Shown one piece after another: positions 13,701-27,900 of a stretch of 64,000 nt of DNA. The notes below the pieces were generated by a model that did not search any database, was not told the origin of the DNA, and saw only the letters and a program-made list of their open reading frames with translations. Each line of letters begins with the position of its first letter. Position 1 is the first letter of the stretch. This stretch comes from Sinotaia quadrata (lineage: Eukaryota > Mollusca > Gastropoda > Architaenioglossa > Viviparidae). The DNA lies in NCBI GenBank assembly GCA_028829895.1, contig CM054181.1, forward strand, positions 43,826,759-43,890,758, read 5' to 3'. The position numbers and the translations under genes were made by a program.

Positions 13701-16700
13701 AAATTTTAATTAATTAAGCAGATTTATTATCCTTTTACATTTTAAACCAGGATATCAAATCTGATTTTTCACTATTAATTTTTAGTTTCCCTATCTACTT
13801 AGCTTGACTGACATATCACTATATAAAGTTAGAATTTATACCATTAGTACAGTTACATAGATCAGATAAGATAATTATTTTTTTTTAGCCAGTATATAGT
13901 TGTAGTCTTTTCATAAATATATATTTTATAAACATTTCTTATATATAACTATTTTTTTAATATTTAGAAGTAAAAACATTTTTTATATTTTAAGTGATCA
14001 AATTAAACATTCTTGAACTTGCAGTATACAATCACCCTAATATTTCACGTTAACATTATTCTGTTATAACATTTAAGAAAAAAAATCTAATTACCCAGAG
14101 TTAATGATCTATGAGGTGTGAGCTTAAAATTAATCATGGCCACCATTAGTTATTAGTGGCTACAGTTAAAATGAGTCTTTTAACCTAATTATCCAGAGCT
14201 AATGAGCTTTGAGCCTAAAATTAATTGTGGCCACCATTAGTTATTAGTGGCTAGTCCAAAACGTCTTACCTGATTCCCTAGAATTAATGAGTTGTGAGCT
14301 TTAAAGAATTCTTGGACCACCACTATCAGTTGATATTTGCTAGATATTTTTAGAAACTAAACACCTTAACCTTGTATGTTAAAAAGTGCTTATTTATTTT
14401 GCTTATAAACAGTAGTATGCTTGGTGGCTTGGGCTAACATTTTCATTGACTAAGATAAAAGTATTCAAACAGTTAAACATTTTTCTTTTATTACTAAAGG
14501 GCTGTTTGGTGATATTGAAATTGGAAGAGTCTACGTTCAGGATTTAGATGACTGGGACCTTCCTGACAAAACTTTTACCTTTGTAGAGCCAGATTGGATG
14601 AAAGCTTATTTCACGTGAGTAAAGGTCACCGCAGTCTACCTGTTAAGACATTTCTTTGTAGAATCAGAGTGGATAAAACTTATTTCAAGTGAATAAAGAT
14701 CACTGTGATTTACCTACAACTTTTACTTTGTAGAACAAAGTGGATGTCGGTCTTATTTCAGGTGAGTAATGATGATTGACATATTCATGACTTTAAAGAA
14801 ATTATCAAATGTCATTGTGGCCTTGACAGAACTTTAGTAAAGCAGAGTCAATGAGAGAATGTGTAAAGTAAATAATGGCAGCTATGAATTTCATAACAAA
14901 TCTTTTCTTTTGCTGCAGTGAAAGTGACTGTTTTCAGATGAGTAATAAATATGCTGACCTTAATAGATCCTTGTGTTGTGTTCTGTTGTGTACAGGTCGC
15001 CAGTAATGTGGAGTGAAATAACTGTTTTGGTGGCCTTAAAATAAATCAATGTTTTGTACCTATTGAATTTTTTTCAAAAATCACAGTGGAAGTTCAAAGA
15101 GAAGAGAGTTAATCTAGTCAAGAGTACTAGTGAATACACACAGGTATGGGGTCTCACCTGTGATTACTTGCAAATTTGTCACAGCTTTAGGTATGCTACT
15201 CTGCAAGAATGGAAAATGGTGGTGGTATTGAGAACAGTAGAATATGATACCAATATTTCTAAGTAATTAGCTAACTTTAAGAAAGTTTCAGTGATATTAA
15301 TTCTGGCAAATTAAAAATTTAGAACTCTCTTAGAAACAACATTTATAATAAGTTATATGTCATTTATAGCTAATCATCTTGAATTTAGCATCTGATATAC
15401 ACTTGTCTTGTGAAAAAGCTGAAGACTGACATGTGTGATAGTAAGAAACTCTTTGCCATTTATTTGCTTTTCACATTTTTTAATTTTTAATCTGTGAATA
15501 AATTTGAACTTATTTGGTTTTTAAACATATTTTTATTTGCTTGAATTTCTAAATCTTCTTTGACTAAATTTGTTTGATTATTCTAGTGTGAATCCTAAGA
15601 CAGGCATGGTGACGATGAAGAAAGGTGTGCCTAATAACCTTGGAGGCAAACCTTACACCTTTACAGTAGATGTCACGGACTCAGTCTGGAATTCCAAAGT
15701 CAGGTCTTCTGTCTCTGTCATCATCGAGGATCTCTCAGAGCAAGCAGTTGCATCTTCTGGAGCAGTGCGATTGTCAGGTACAAATTAAATTATTTTTCTG
15801 GAAAGGTCTTTGTTTAGAAACTGGAACTTATTATTTTATCTTTGAAATATTAATAAATTGGAACATGATTTGTTTACCTTAATTTTTTATTTCATTCATT
15901 ACAATTTATAGTAGATATTTATTATCTAATTTTTGTTCACTAGTGTTTATTTTATTCTCTCAGTTTATTAGCACAAAGCTTTATAATTAAAACAAAATCA
16001 AGAAGACAGTTTTAAATCATTTCATTTATTTTTCACTTATAAAGATCATCATAGAAGTCTGATAACAGAACTACCAGATATCAATCATATAGTGTATAAA
16101 TGCCCTAGATATCTCTCATTCATAGCACATAGCTATTATAGCAAGACCATCACTTCCTCAGTTTTTCTAATGCATTGTACTAAGCTACCCTAGATATCTG
16201 TAAGATAGCTAGATATCTGTTGAACTACCATTGGTATTCTTGATCAACAAAACAATTTTGCAAATGGTTAACTATACATTTATTCTATATTCATTACTTA
16301 CTTTTCTCTTGAAGTCTTGTAAATGACACTAATCATATTAATGTTTTACCATACTTTTATTATAATTCTACATTTATTACTTACTTTTTTCTTGAAGTCT
16401 TAATTTTAATGTTTTACAATATTTTATATTAATTCTACATTTCTTACTCATTTTCCTTCTGAAGTCTTGTAAGTGATGCCTACTAAAATAATGTTTCACA
16501 ATATATTTTTATAGTAATTCTACTTTATTACATGTACTTACTTTTCTCTTGGAATCTTGTAAATGATACTAACTACATTAATGTTATACAATATATTTTT
16601 ATAGTAATTCTACATTTATTATTTACATTTTTCAAAGTCTTGTAATGTTTATGTTATATAATGTTTCACAATACATTTTATATTAATTCATTATCTAGGA

Positions 16701-19700
16701 ACAAGTGCAGAAGAATTCATTAAACGACCTCAGACAGGTGAAAGTCAGTATGACACATTCCGTAAATTGCTGGCTCAAAAACTTCAGACAACAGTTGACA
16801 ATGTGCAGATTGTCAGTATCATGAATGTTGGAGAGTACACAGATGTTCGCTATTCAGCACACGGTTCACCTTACTACCAGTCATCACAGACTGACAGCGT
16901 TCTTGTTACTAATAAGAACCAGGTAAATTATTACATTGAAATAGATATTTTGTCTTACTACCAGTCATCACAGACTGACAGCGTTCTTGTCACTAATAAG
17001 AACCAGGTAAATTATTACATTGAAATAGATATTTTGTCTTACTACCAGTCATCACAGACTGACAGCATTCTTGTTATTAATAAGAACCAGGTAAATTATA
17101 AAATAATTATTTTGTTGTCTTACTACTAGTCATCATAGACCATCAGTGTTCTTGTCACTAATAAGAACCAGGTAAATTGTTAAATGTGTGTTTTTTTTCT
17201 GTTTTACAACCATATATTCTTAGCAGGAATTACTGGTCATACTTATAAGCTTTCACCATTCCCGATCAGGACAGATTGGTGATTCTAATACTCACCATTC
17301 CCTATCAGGGCAAAATGGTTACTCTAATTCTCACCATTCCCTATCAGGGCAAATTGGTGACTAAACTCATCATTCATCCCCATTCCCTATCAGGGCAAAA
17401 TGGTGACTCTAATATTCACCATTCGCTATCAGGGTAAGTGAGTGTGCCTAACTACATTGAACTCAGACAGTACAGTGAGATAGCTAGAAGAGTGTGTATC
17501 ACTGGTTAAGACTCTCTTTGAAGTAGGCAACAATGACACTAATTCTTTTTGGAAAAAAGTCTTAGCATGGATGCTAAGGGAGGCTAATTGAAGTTCTTAC
17601 CTTTAATTGCTTATCTTTGGAATATTTGTGAATTGCTGATGGTTCAGCTGTGATCTTAGACATAGAGCTGTGTGCATTTATCTTTACATGTAAGCATTTG
17701 AACTCTGTATTGGTTAGTACTATTTTATATGAATAAATGGCATTTGATCAAAGTATATTTAACCAATTCACCACAGACCCCATTATGTCATAATTATTAG
17801 AAGTTACAGTACATAAGTTGGCAATCATTGCTTACATAATTTTACTGTTTAAATAATTTAGAACTAATGTCTAGAAACTTTAAATGCATTAAGCAAGTAT
17901 ATACATTTTCTTAAACTGTTTGTTTTTCTGCTTTATATTTATTAAATTTTAGTTTTCTACCCTTTCATGTAAATGGTGCTAAAGTTAAATTTTTCTTAAA
18001 ACATATTGATCTAAATTAATAATAATAATGATAATTTAATTACATAAGCATTTGTCTTTATATAATTTACTTAACATTTCAACTTGCATTATTAAATCAT
18101 TTTATGATGGACTGAATTGATTTCAGTTTGAATCTGATGTCAACATTAAGATTGTTATGGTGCCTATTGATACGTGTGCGAAAGAAGTTTTTGAAGGGGG
18201 ATGCTACAATTTCATTAACATCACAGACCGTCCAATTCTTGTCAACTCCAATGGCACTTCCTATGTGGGCGTGGAAGTTCTTGTACAGACCAAAGAAGGC
18301 TGTCGAGGTGAGAAATTTCCAGATCCTGAGCAATGCTCCGGAGACTACTGCTATCATGGAGGCACCTGTCTTAAGGATGACTTTGGCAAATTGTCGTAAG
18401 TATAACTTTGATTCCATTGTAGTTCAAGAGAAAATGTTGCTATATGTGGTTCCTATGTAACACTTACAGTAACATTCAGATTATGTTATACAGTGCAAAT
18501 AAAATATTTTCTTACAACTTGGAGAAGAAAAGATGAATAAATGTTTACAATATAAAGAAAAGAGAAGCAATAGAACATTTCACCTTATTTTGAAGTTAGA
18601 AAACCTGTATAGCACTTGTTAAAAACTTTACAAAAGAAAGGAATTAACAGCATATTTAACCATATTTTGATATTAAAATACCTTTATAGTACTTGTTAAA
18701 AACTTTACAAAAGAAGTGAAGTAACAGCATATTTAACCATATTTTGATATTAAAATACCTAAATAGCACTTGTGTATATGTTTACAAAAGAAAGGAAATA
18801 GCAGTAAGCTTAACCTTATTAGAAAAACTGAAAAGCACTTTTATAAAGTATTAGAAATTAAAGTGAAGTAACATATTTTTCAAAAAAGCAAACAGATCTG
18901 ATAATGTTACCCTTTGGGGTAAAGGGGACTTTGATAGTGAGCAGTCCACCTCCTGTGGTCTGAACCCTGGAATATAGGGAGGGGAAACGAGTCTCTCCAG
19001 AGCTGAGAACATCGCATGATGAAAACCTCCACTTAATCTCTGGAGAAGAAGGAAGCTATTGCAACCACCACTACTATGAATATCTTTTACATTACATGTA
19101 TTTTGATATTAAAAAACCTAAGTAGCTTTTTAAAAAGGTATACAAAAAAGAGAAGTAACAGTATATTTTACTACCTTATTTTCATATTAGAAAACCTCAA
19201 TCCTTTCATTGTGAGGTTATGTATGATCAGTATTGTTTGCTTACAGCTGTCAGTGTCTGTCTGAATTTGATGGTCCACGTTGTCAGCAGTTAAGGCACAG
19301 CTTTAATGGGACTGGCTACGCAATGTATCCAACGTTAGAGCAGTGTGAAAAGAGTCAAACTTCTTTAGAATTCATTACAACACAGGTATGCACCTGAAGG
19401 TGAAGTACTGGTACCTGAAACATCATTTAGCAGTTATAGGAAAAGTAAGGGTTCACCTGTTAAGGAAATATTTAGTTTGTTAAGTATCAGTTTTGTTTGG
19501 GTAATTACATTTCAAAGGGCTTAAATTAAATATACCTTTCCATTTTCATTTACTTTAAAGTCTTTATGATATGTAAACCATTTCAGTTTATATTAAGAGT
19601 AAAAATTAATTCTAGTTTTAATCATTTCCTCAGCATTAGCCAAATACAAGCAAAAATTGTCTTCAGAGATCTCATTATTTTGTTTAGAAGTGGATAGATT

Positions 19701-21920
19701 CAATCACTTCTCTTTTCATTAGTTTTGATAGATCCATTCATTTCTTTTATCAATTACCTTAATTATTAGTTCTGATAGATCCACTGTTTCTTTCATCCAC
19801 ACTGTAATCGTTATTTTGGATAAATTCATTCACTACAGTAATCCTTAGTTTTTATAAATTCACTTATTACTGTAATCACTAGTTTTGATAAATTCATTCA
19901 CTACTGTAATCATTAGTTCTGATAAATCCACCCATTTCTTTCATCCACTACTGTAATCATTAATTCTGATCGATCCATTCATTTATTTCATTCACACTGT
20001 AATCATTAGTTTTTATAAATTCACTCATTATTTCAATCATTAGTTTTTATAAATTCACTCATTATTTCAATCATTAGTTTTTATAAATTAACTCATTACG
20101 GTAAACATTAGTTTTGATAGATTCACTCATTACTATAATCATTAGTTTTGATAGATTCACTCATTACTGTAATAATTAGTTTTGATAGATTCACTCATTA
20201 CTGTTTTCATTAGTTTTTATAAATGCTCTCATTACTGTAAACAATAGTTTTGATAGATTCACTCATTACTGTTTTCATTAGTTTTTATAAATTCTCCCAT
20301 TACTGTAATCAATAGTTTTGATAGATTCACTTGTTACTGTTGTCAAATCCCCATGAAAGGCTTGGCAGTTTTGTGATTTGTCAGTATTATTTAGGACTGT
20401 TAGGTATTCATCACAAATCCACATGCACACAAGCAAGGGTGTTTATCTGGCTCTTTTATTTATGCATACAAGGGTTATGTATACTGACATGCTTGTATGC
20501 GAGATTGCATAAGGAATGGAACATGTAAACAAATACAGGACAAAATGGAAATGACAACACCACACTCACTAGTTCAGAACAAAAAGCAGACGAGATACTA
20601 TTTTTGAAGAGTATGATTCAGTTTTTATTGCTCTATGGGTTCTATTTCATGCAGTGATAATCATTCACCCTGCAAATCATTCATTCACGAACATGCTCTC
20701 TGGGGGTGGGGGTAATATCCTTAAGTGATGAATGGTGATGTAAACAATGTCAAAAAAAGCAATAATAATGCGGTAATCTCTGGCATAATGTTTACTCTAA
20801 AAAGTGTTAATGAAAGCTCTGAGCTACTGAGACTTTCTACAAGCACATAAAATAAATAACAATTTAGATTCTTAATCAGTCTTATTAATTATGTGCACTG
20901 AGTACATAAAATTATTTAGCAGTTTAGATTCTTAATCAGTCTTATTAATTATGTGCACTAGGGTTTCTCTAAACAGTTTAAGTTCTGGTTACTCACACAC
21001 CCCTTGAAGATTGGATAGGGTCAGTCTGATGAAAAACAATGTTATAAACACCATGCAGAAAAAAGGAAGACAACTGAAGTGAAGTCGTAGTCTAAACGTA
21101 GACTTGCGGGGTTGCATATACCTGATCTCCCTTCATGACACGCTAGCGGGTGTCAAAGATCAGTATTGAATGTGATCTATAAAAGTTGACCACCTGTCTA
21201 TAGGTTAGGTCTGGCAGTTTCACAATTTACCATTGACCAGCGAAGAGTTGATGTCATGTCTCACTGTCAGTGGGGTGTCCTCATGGTGTAGTATTGCCTT
21301 CCATCACACAGTTGCCTGGGCACAATCAGTCCACCCATGGAATAGGTCTGGTTTAAGGCCTCTGGCTTTTTCTGAGTAGAGTGTCCTATATGATCACTTT
21401 ATCCTGACACTGTAGTGGTTCAAGTTCTTTCCACTAGAGTGAAGACAATTTTTTCCAGCAAACTTCCACTGTTTAAAAGCAGCCTAGTTATTTCCCAACA
21501 TAAGTGAATAGGCGCTCAAAAATGGCAATGACCACAGGAAAATAGGTCCAGTCCTCTCATTGTCTCTTTCACTGTGATATAGAAAACAAGTTTCTCTCTC
21601 TTTTTATTACTGTCCGAGTCCTTAGTTTATGAGAATCCCGTTGAAGAAGAAAATCTCACAATGTATGCAGTTCACACAGTTCTTCCTATACTCGCTCCCT
21701 GCATGGTTTGTGCCACATACTGAATGTAAGGCTTCCTGTATTTCCTATCAAATCAGGGACATACATCTAGTTATCTCAGTGCACTTCAAATTACAAATAA
21801 TATATTCGGTAAAAATATATCATACTGCACTTATACAAGCATTTCAAAAATAGCAATTCTTTTTAATCATCTATTTCAGTAGAAACATTACAATAGTGAA
21901 CTGAGTGGGGATAAAATGGT

Positions 21921-21952
<32 letters not shown>

Positions 21953-24900
21953 CAATGCATAAAACTAACAATATGAGCCTTAGATTTATATGAATAATTA
22001 ATAAAACAGATTTATTAATAATAATCTCCATGTAGCTTTTAAATTATATGCTGCTATAAAGAAATGTAGTGAGGGTTTGTTAGTTGTGTATAAATTGCAC
22101 TCTCAACTAGCATTTAAAAACATTTAGGCTTATTCTTTCCAGTGTGATATAAACATGAAGTTGCCTGATGATTGTGTGGTTAGTGGCCTGACAGTAGAAA
22201 TAAGGACAATGAAAAAGGTTATGCACTGTTAAAATTAATTTTAAAAAAATTTCTTTGGCGAGTCCACTCCCCTACTCTGTGACAACTGTAACAAGTTTTC
22301 ATGAATTCACTCATTATGTGTTGTCATTAGTTTTGATTGATTGATTCATTACTGTTTTCATTAGCTTTTATAAATTCTGTCATTACTGTCATTAATTAAA
22401 TATAGACCAAGTCCGCAAACTTAAAAATGAAATACACTGAATGTAAAACTTGGTAATTAGCATTAATTAAATATAGACCAACAGATGAAGGCAAACATAT
22501 GAATGAAATACACTAAATTAAACTTGGCATTTATGATTATTTAAATAATAGTTTAAAATGTAGTTATATAACATTCTTTAAATATTTTTTAAGTATCAGT
22601 ATAAAAGTAGTACATTGCTTTCTTCACTCTTTTAATTATACTTTTAAATCTACACTTAATATCATGCTTTATTTAAAATTAAGAACTGATTTCAGGGTCA
22701 AGGACTACTCCTGTATAATGGTCCTACAACAGAATTAACAGCTGATCAACCTCAGGATTTCATCTCATTAGAACTGGCGGGTGGTTACCCGGTTCTCAAC
22801 ATCAACCATGGCTCTGGCGCTCTCACCCTGACTTTGACAACTACCAACACTCTAGCAGACGGAAAGTGGCATCGCATTGACATCTATCGCCAGGGACGGG
22901 TGAGTGTCATATCTTTGTTTGAGCACACTATATTCTCTTTTTAATTATTTCTAGTGCAGATTTATATGCATGTTGATTGATTTGACTATCAGAACATGGA
23001 GTCGAGTATATCAGTGAATGCAAAGAAGATATATGGCAAGAAAATAAAACTTTAGTTAATATTGTTTTCTTTCTTTTTCTTTTTTCTGAATAAGTTAAAT
23101 GGACCTTCCTTGAGAGCTTTGATGTTTTCCCAGACCATTCATTGTGTTATTCTATGTCTAGACAGCAGACAGGCTCACTGAAATTTCATTTGACTGCTAT
23201 CAATTTTAGATTTGTGTCCATTGTCTCATTGGGGTCACCACAAGGACTAAAATGCAAAAGAAATTGAAATATTTTACCAAAAGGAATAAACATTAAGTGA
23301 ATATGTTTAAAGTGCACTTTCCTTTCACTTTATAAGTGCTAAGATGTTTCTGCTTTAGAAATAAAAGAATATTTTTGCATAAAAAGCCACATTTTTAACA
23401 GAAACTTACCACAAGAGCAATGCTCTAGGAAGTAGGACAGAATCTTCTTTATTATAAGCCAGAACCAACTATAGACTCACCTCTTTAGGATTGATAAATA
23501 TTTAAAGGCTTACATAGCAGATTCATATTTACAATAAATCATCTCTATTCATCTGAGAATAAACTATCTACATTTATCCTCACAACAAACAATCTCTATT
23601 ATCTTTAGAACAAACCATCTACATTTCATCCTTACAAAAGACATCAACATTCATCCTTACAACAGACATCAACATTCATCCTTACAACAGACCATCTCTA
23701 TTATCTTGTTATAAAGAATAACAAACCATCTACATTCGTCTTTTAACCAAACCATTTCTATTCATCCTTAGAATAAACCAAATTTACACCAGACCAAATA
23801 TTCCCAGAGTGGCATCACAATATTATATATTTAAATTAACATAGATGTATTCAAAATTAGTGCTATTAATATTGATACACAATGATGTATTCATGCAAGA
23901 AGTTTTATCATGCACACTTCAGTATTTGCTAATCATATGCCTAACTTTGCAGTCTATGTTATAATTATAAAATCTTACTTATAGCAAACCATCTACATTC
24001 ATCCTTAGAGCAATCAGTCTGCAATTATATTTACATCAGAAAATCATCTGTATTAGTCTTTGCAACAAACCATCTGTATTATTCCTTAGATCAGTCCATT
24101 TATGATCATATTTGGATTAAGACATCTTTTTTTTTTTAATACATCAACTGTATTATTTCTTAAAGCAACAATTATATTAGTCCCTACAGCAAACTATATG
24201 TATTATTATTTACAACAAACCACACATATTCATAGCTACAATAAATCATCTGTATCCATATTTACAATAAACTGTATGCATTCATAGTAACCACAAACAA
24301 TCTATATTGTTCCTTACAGCAAACCATCTGCCTTATTCCTTTCAATATACCACATGTATTATTCCTTAGCAAATCATTTGTGTTATTCTATTCCTTACAA
24401 TATACCCTTCTGTATTATTCCTATGCCTATAACAAACAATCTGTATTATTCCTATTCCTTATAACAAACAATCTGTATTATTCCTATTCTTTATAACAAA
24501 CAATCTGTATTATTCCTATTCCTTATAACAAACAATTGGTATTATTCCTATTCCTTATAACAAACAATCTGTATTATTCCTATTCCTTATAACAAACAAT
24601 ATGTATTAATCCTATTCCTTATAACATACAATCTGTATTATTCCGATTTCTTATAACATACAATCTGTATTATTCCTTATAACAAACAATCTGTATTATT
24701 CCTATTCCTTATAACAAACAATCTGTATTAATCCTATTCCTTATAACAAACAATCTGTATTATTCTTATTCCTTATAACAAACAATCTGTATTATTCCTA
24801 TTCCTTATAACAAACAATCTGTATTAATCCTATTCCATATAACAAACAATCTGTATTAATCCTATTCCTTATAGCAAATCATCTGCAATATTTCTTACAA

Positions 24901-27900
24901 CAAACCATTCTGCAATACTCCTTAGATGGCTTAGATCAATCCATCTGCAATTATATTTACATCAGAAAATCTTTATTAATTCTTAGAATAAACCATCTGT
25001 GTTCACAGTTTAAACAGACCATCTGCATTATTTCTAACAACAAAACATCTGTGTTAGCAGGCTGGAGATGGTAGTTGTACAAAGTAGAACTTTATGTCTT
25101 GATATAAACGGACTGGAGATGGTAATTGTACAAAGTATTAATTAAACTTTATGTCTTGATATAAACAGACTGGAGATGGTAGTTGTACAAAGTATTAATT
25201 GAACTTTATGTCTTGATATAAACAGACTGGAGATGGTAGTTGTACAGCATATTAATTGAACTTTATGTTTTGATGTAAACAGAATGTTGAGATGGTTGTG
25301 GATTTCTGCAAGACAGCAGCAGCAAGTAACTCCACTTGGCTTGATACCCTTTCCTGTCGTGCTGTTGGTCAGACCCCTGGAGACAACTCATTTTTGAATG
25401 TAGCCACACTGTTACAGCTGGGTGGTCGTCACAGCACTCCCTCCTACCCACCCAATATTGGAGGCAGTCCTTTCAATGGGTGTGTTCGCAACCTGAGGCA
25501 CAACACCAAGGTAGGCTGAGATCCTGTTAGGACTTTTCTCTTTGATGTCAAACATCTGACAAATGATTTTCCCCACTGTTTTTCTGGGCCAGGACATCTC
25601 AGTGTAACTGTCATTGCTGTTTGTTGTACTACTGTAGTAGACTAGGATTATGACAATGTTACTGTCTTTCTTGATCATTGTTGTTGTACCATTAGAGCAG
25701 ATTGTGAGTACAGTGTCTTTGGTGATAATGGAGAAGTGATGCAAGATTTTATTATAACTTTATTGACAAGAAAATGTACAGTGAAAGTTATTTATGATTA
25801 AGCAAAAATACTATGCTCTCTTTCACATAATCACAACAAATTTATTTATGTGACAACATTTATGACATTGTCACAAACAACACACAAAAGATCTATATGG
25901 GTTCAAATTCTGTAGATGCTTGTGAAATAATTTTAGATTTCAAGACACTCCCCCCTCCCCCCACCTCTAATAGAAGAGAGAACTAGCAGTGTTTTGAGAC
26001 AAAATTGAAAACTTTCTAATATAAAATTCAAACTGGATGAAATAGCTGTAATCTCAGGTTATGTAAGAGCCTAAACAGGCATATTGGACATCTGTATGTG
26101 TGCCCAAGATAATTTGTTTTAGCTGGTGACAGTGTTTGACTGCAAACACCTCTCGCAAATATGGAAACAGAAAAATGTGAATACAGCTCACTTGCCTGGA
26201 GATGGGCAGAAACAGTTAACATTTAGTTGATCTACATTCCTATGGTTTATATACACCATGGACTGCATAACAAACACAGTAAAGGACATATAACTAACAC
26301 AGTGGACTGCATAACAAACACAGTAAAGGACATATAGCTAACACAGTGGACTGCATAACAAACACAGTAAAGGACATATAGCTAACACAGTGGACTGTAT
26401 AACAAACACAGTAAAGGACATATAACTAACACAGTGGACTGTATAACAAACACAGTAAAGGACATATAACTAACACAGTTGACTGTATAACAAACACAGT
26501 AAAAGACATATAGCTAACACAGTGGACTGCATAACAAACACAGTAAAGGACATATAGCTAACACCATGGACTGCATAACAAACACAGTAAAGGACATATA
26601 GCTAACACCATGGACTGCATAACAAACACAGTAAAGGACATATAGCTAACACAGTGGACTGCATAACAAACACAGTAAAAGACTGTATGTTACACAAATT
26701 ATGATCACAGATATCTGAACTTTATAATCAGTTTTAATAAACTTTATAAAAGACATTATATAAGACATTATTATATGCTGAAAGAAATGATCTTGGCATA
26801 AACATGCATCATAAAAAATCTAGTTCTTAGACACTGAAAATGGTGTGGTGAACTAACTTTTTAAACTATGTATACATACAGTTCACAAGAGCTGAAATTT
26901 GAATTGTCCAACATCTATCTAGAATTCTAGATAATACTCAAAAAGAGGGAGAAAAGTGGGCAAGTAAGCCAACCAGAATGAGCCATTAGCCAACCAATCA
27001 TTCAGGAATATGAAGTGATAAACAATTAGCTAACCAATTTTTCCATAATACAAAGAATATAAAGAGATAAACAATTTCTTTCCTTGTTTGATTTCTGCAC
27101 TTTCGTGCAGCATTATGAACTAGCAGTTTTGTTTTTAATGGCCTCAAATCTTTAGTTGGAATCTTTAGGATCTATAATATGGCCTCACTTGCTAATGTAG
27201 GGGGCGCTTTCGGCTTCTGCCGCTTTCGCGCTGGGTGAGGGGGTTGTGGGGGAAAGGGAGGGGGGTTAAGGTGAGTGAAATAAATATTAATTTTATTATT
27301 TATCTTCTTCACTAATTTTAGGCCACATTTTTGTGCTCCTTGGAGAAAAAATGTTTAGTGGTTCTTGCTAGAGTTTGTATTTATTGTTTCTTGCAGCTGT
27401 ATGATCTGTATTTCAAGAACCTTCAGGGTACCCAGTCTGGAGAAAATGGCTGTCCACATGAAGACTCAATTTGTGGAACAACATGTGGCACAAATGGTGC
27501 TTGCAGTGCATCGTTCACACCACCTGCTGTGCAGTCATGTGTCTGTAAGCCAGGCTTCAGGGGAAGTAACTGCAATACTGGTGAGACAATTCATTAATTT
27601 TAATTTTTATTTATCAATTAATTAATTTATTATTTTATTTATTTTTGGGTAGATGGGCTGCAGTTAAATGACTTTAGAGGAGGCACATGTTTAATCTGGG
27701 CAATATAATTTACCAGTTTTATTTCTGATGCAATTAAATGATTCCTAGGGGAGACAAATGTTTGACCTAGGAGATATAATTCATATAATTAATTTATTTT
27801 TGTTGCAATTAAATGAGTTTAAGAGAGACAGATGTTTTACTTCTGGTATAATTTTCCAGTCTTATTTTCGCTATAGTTAGATGACTGTAAGGAAGAAAAA

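Noticed and set aside
24410..24885. Regular 32-bp units considered as a CRISPR array
   Set aside because: Units are contiguous without unique spacers, in an intron of an animal gene; it is a minisatellite.
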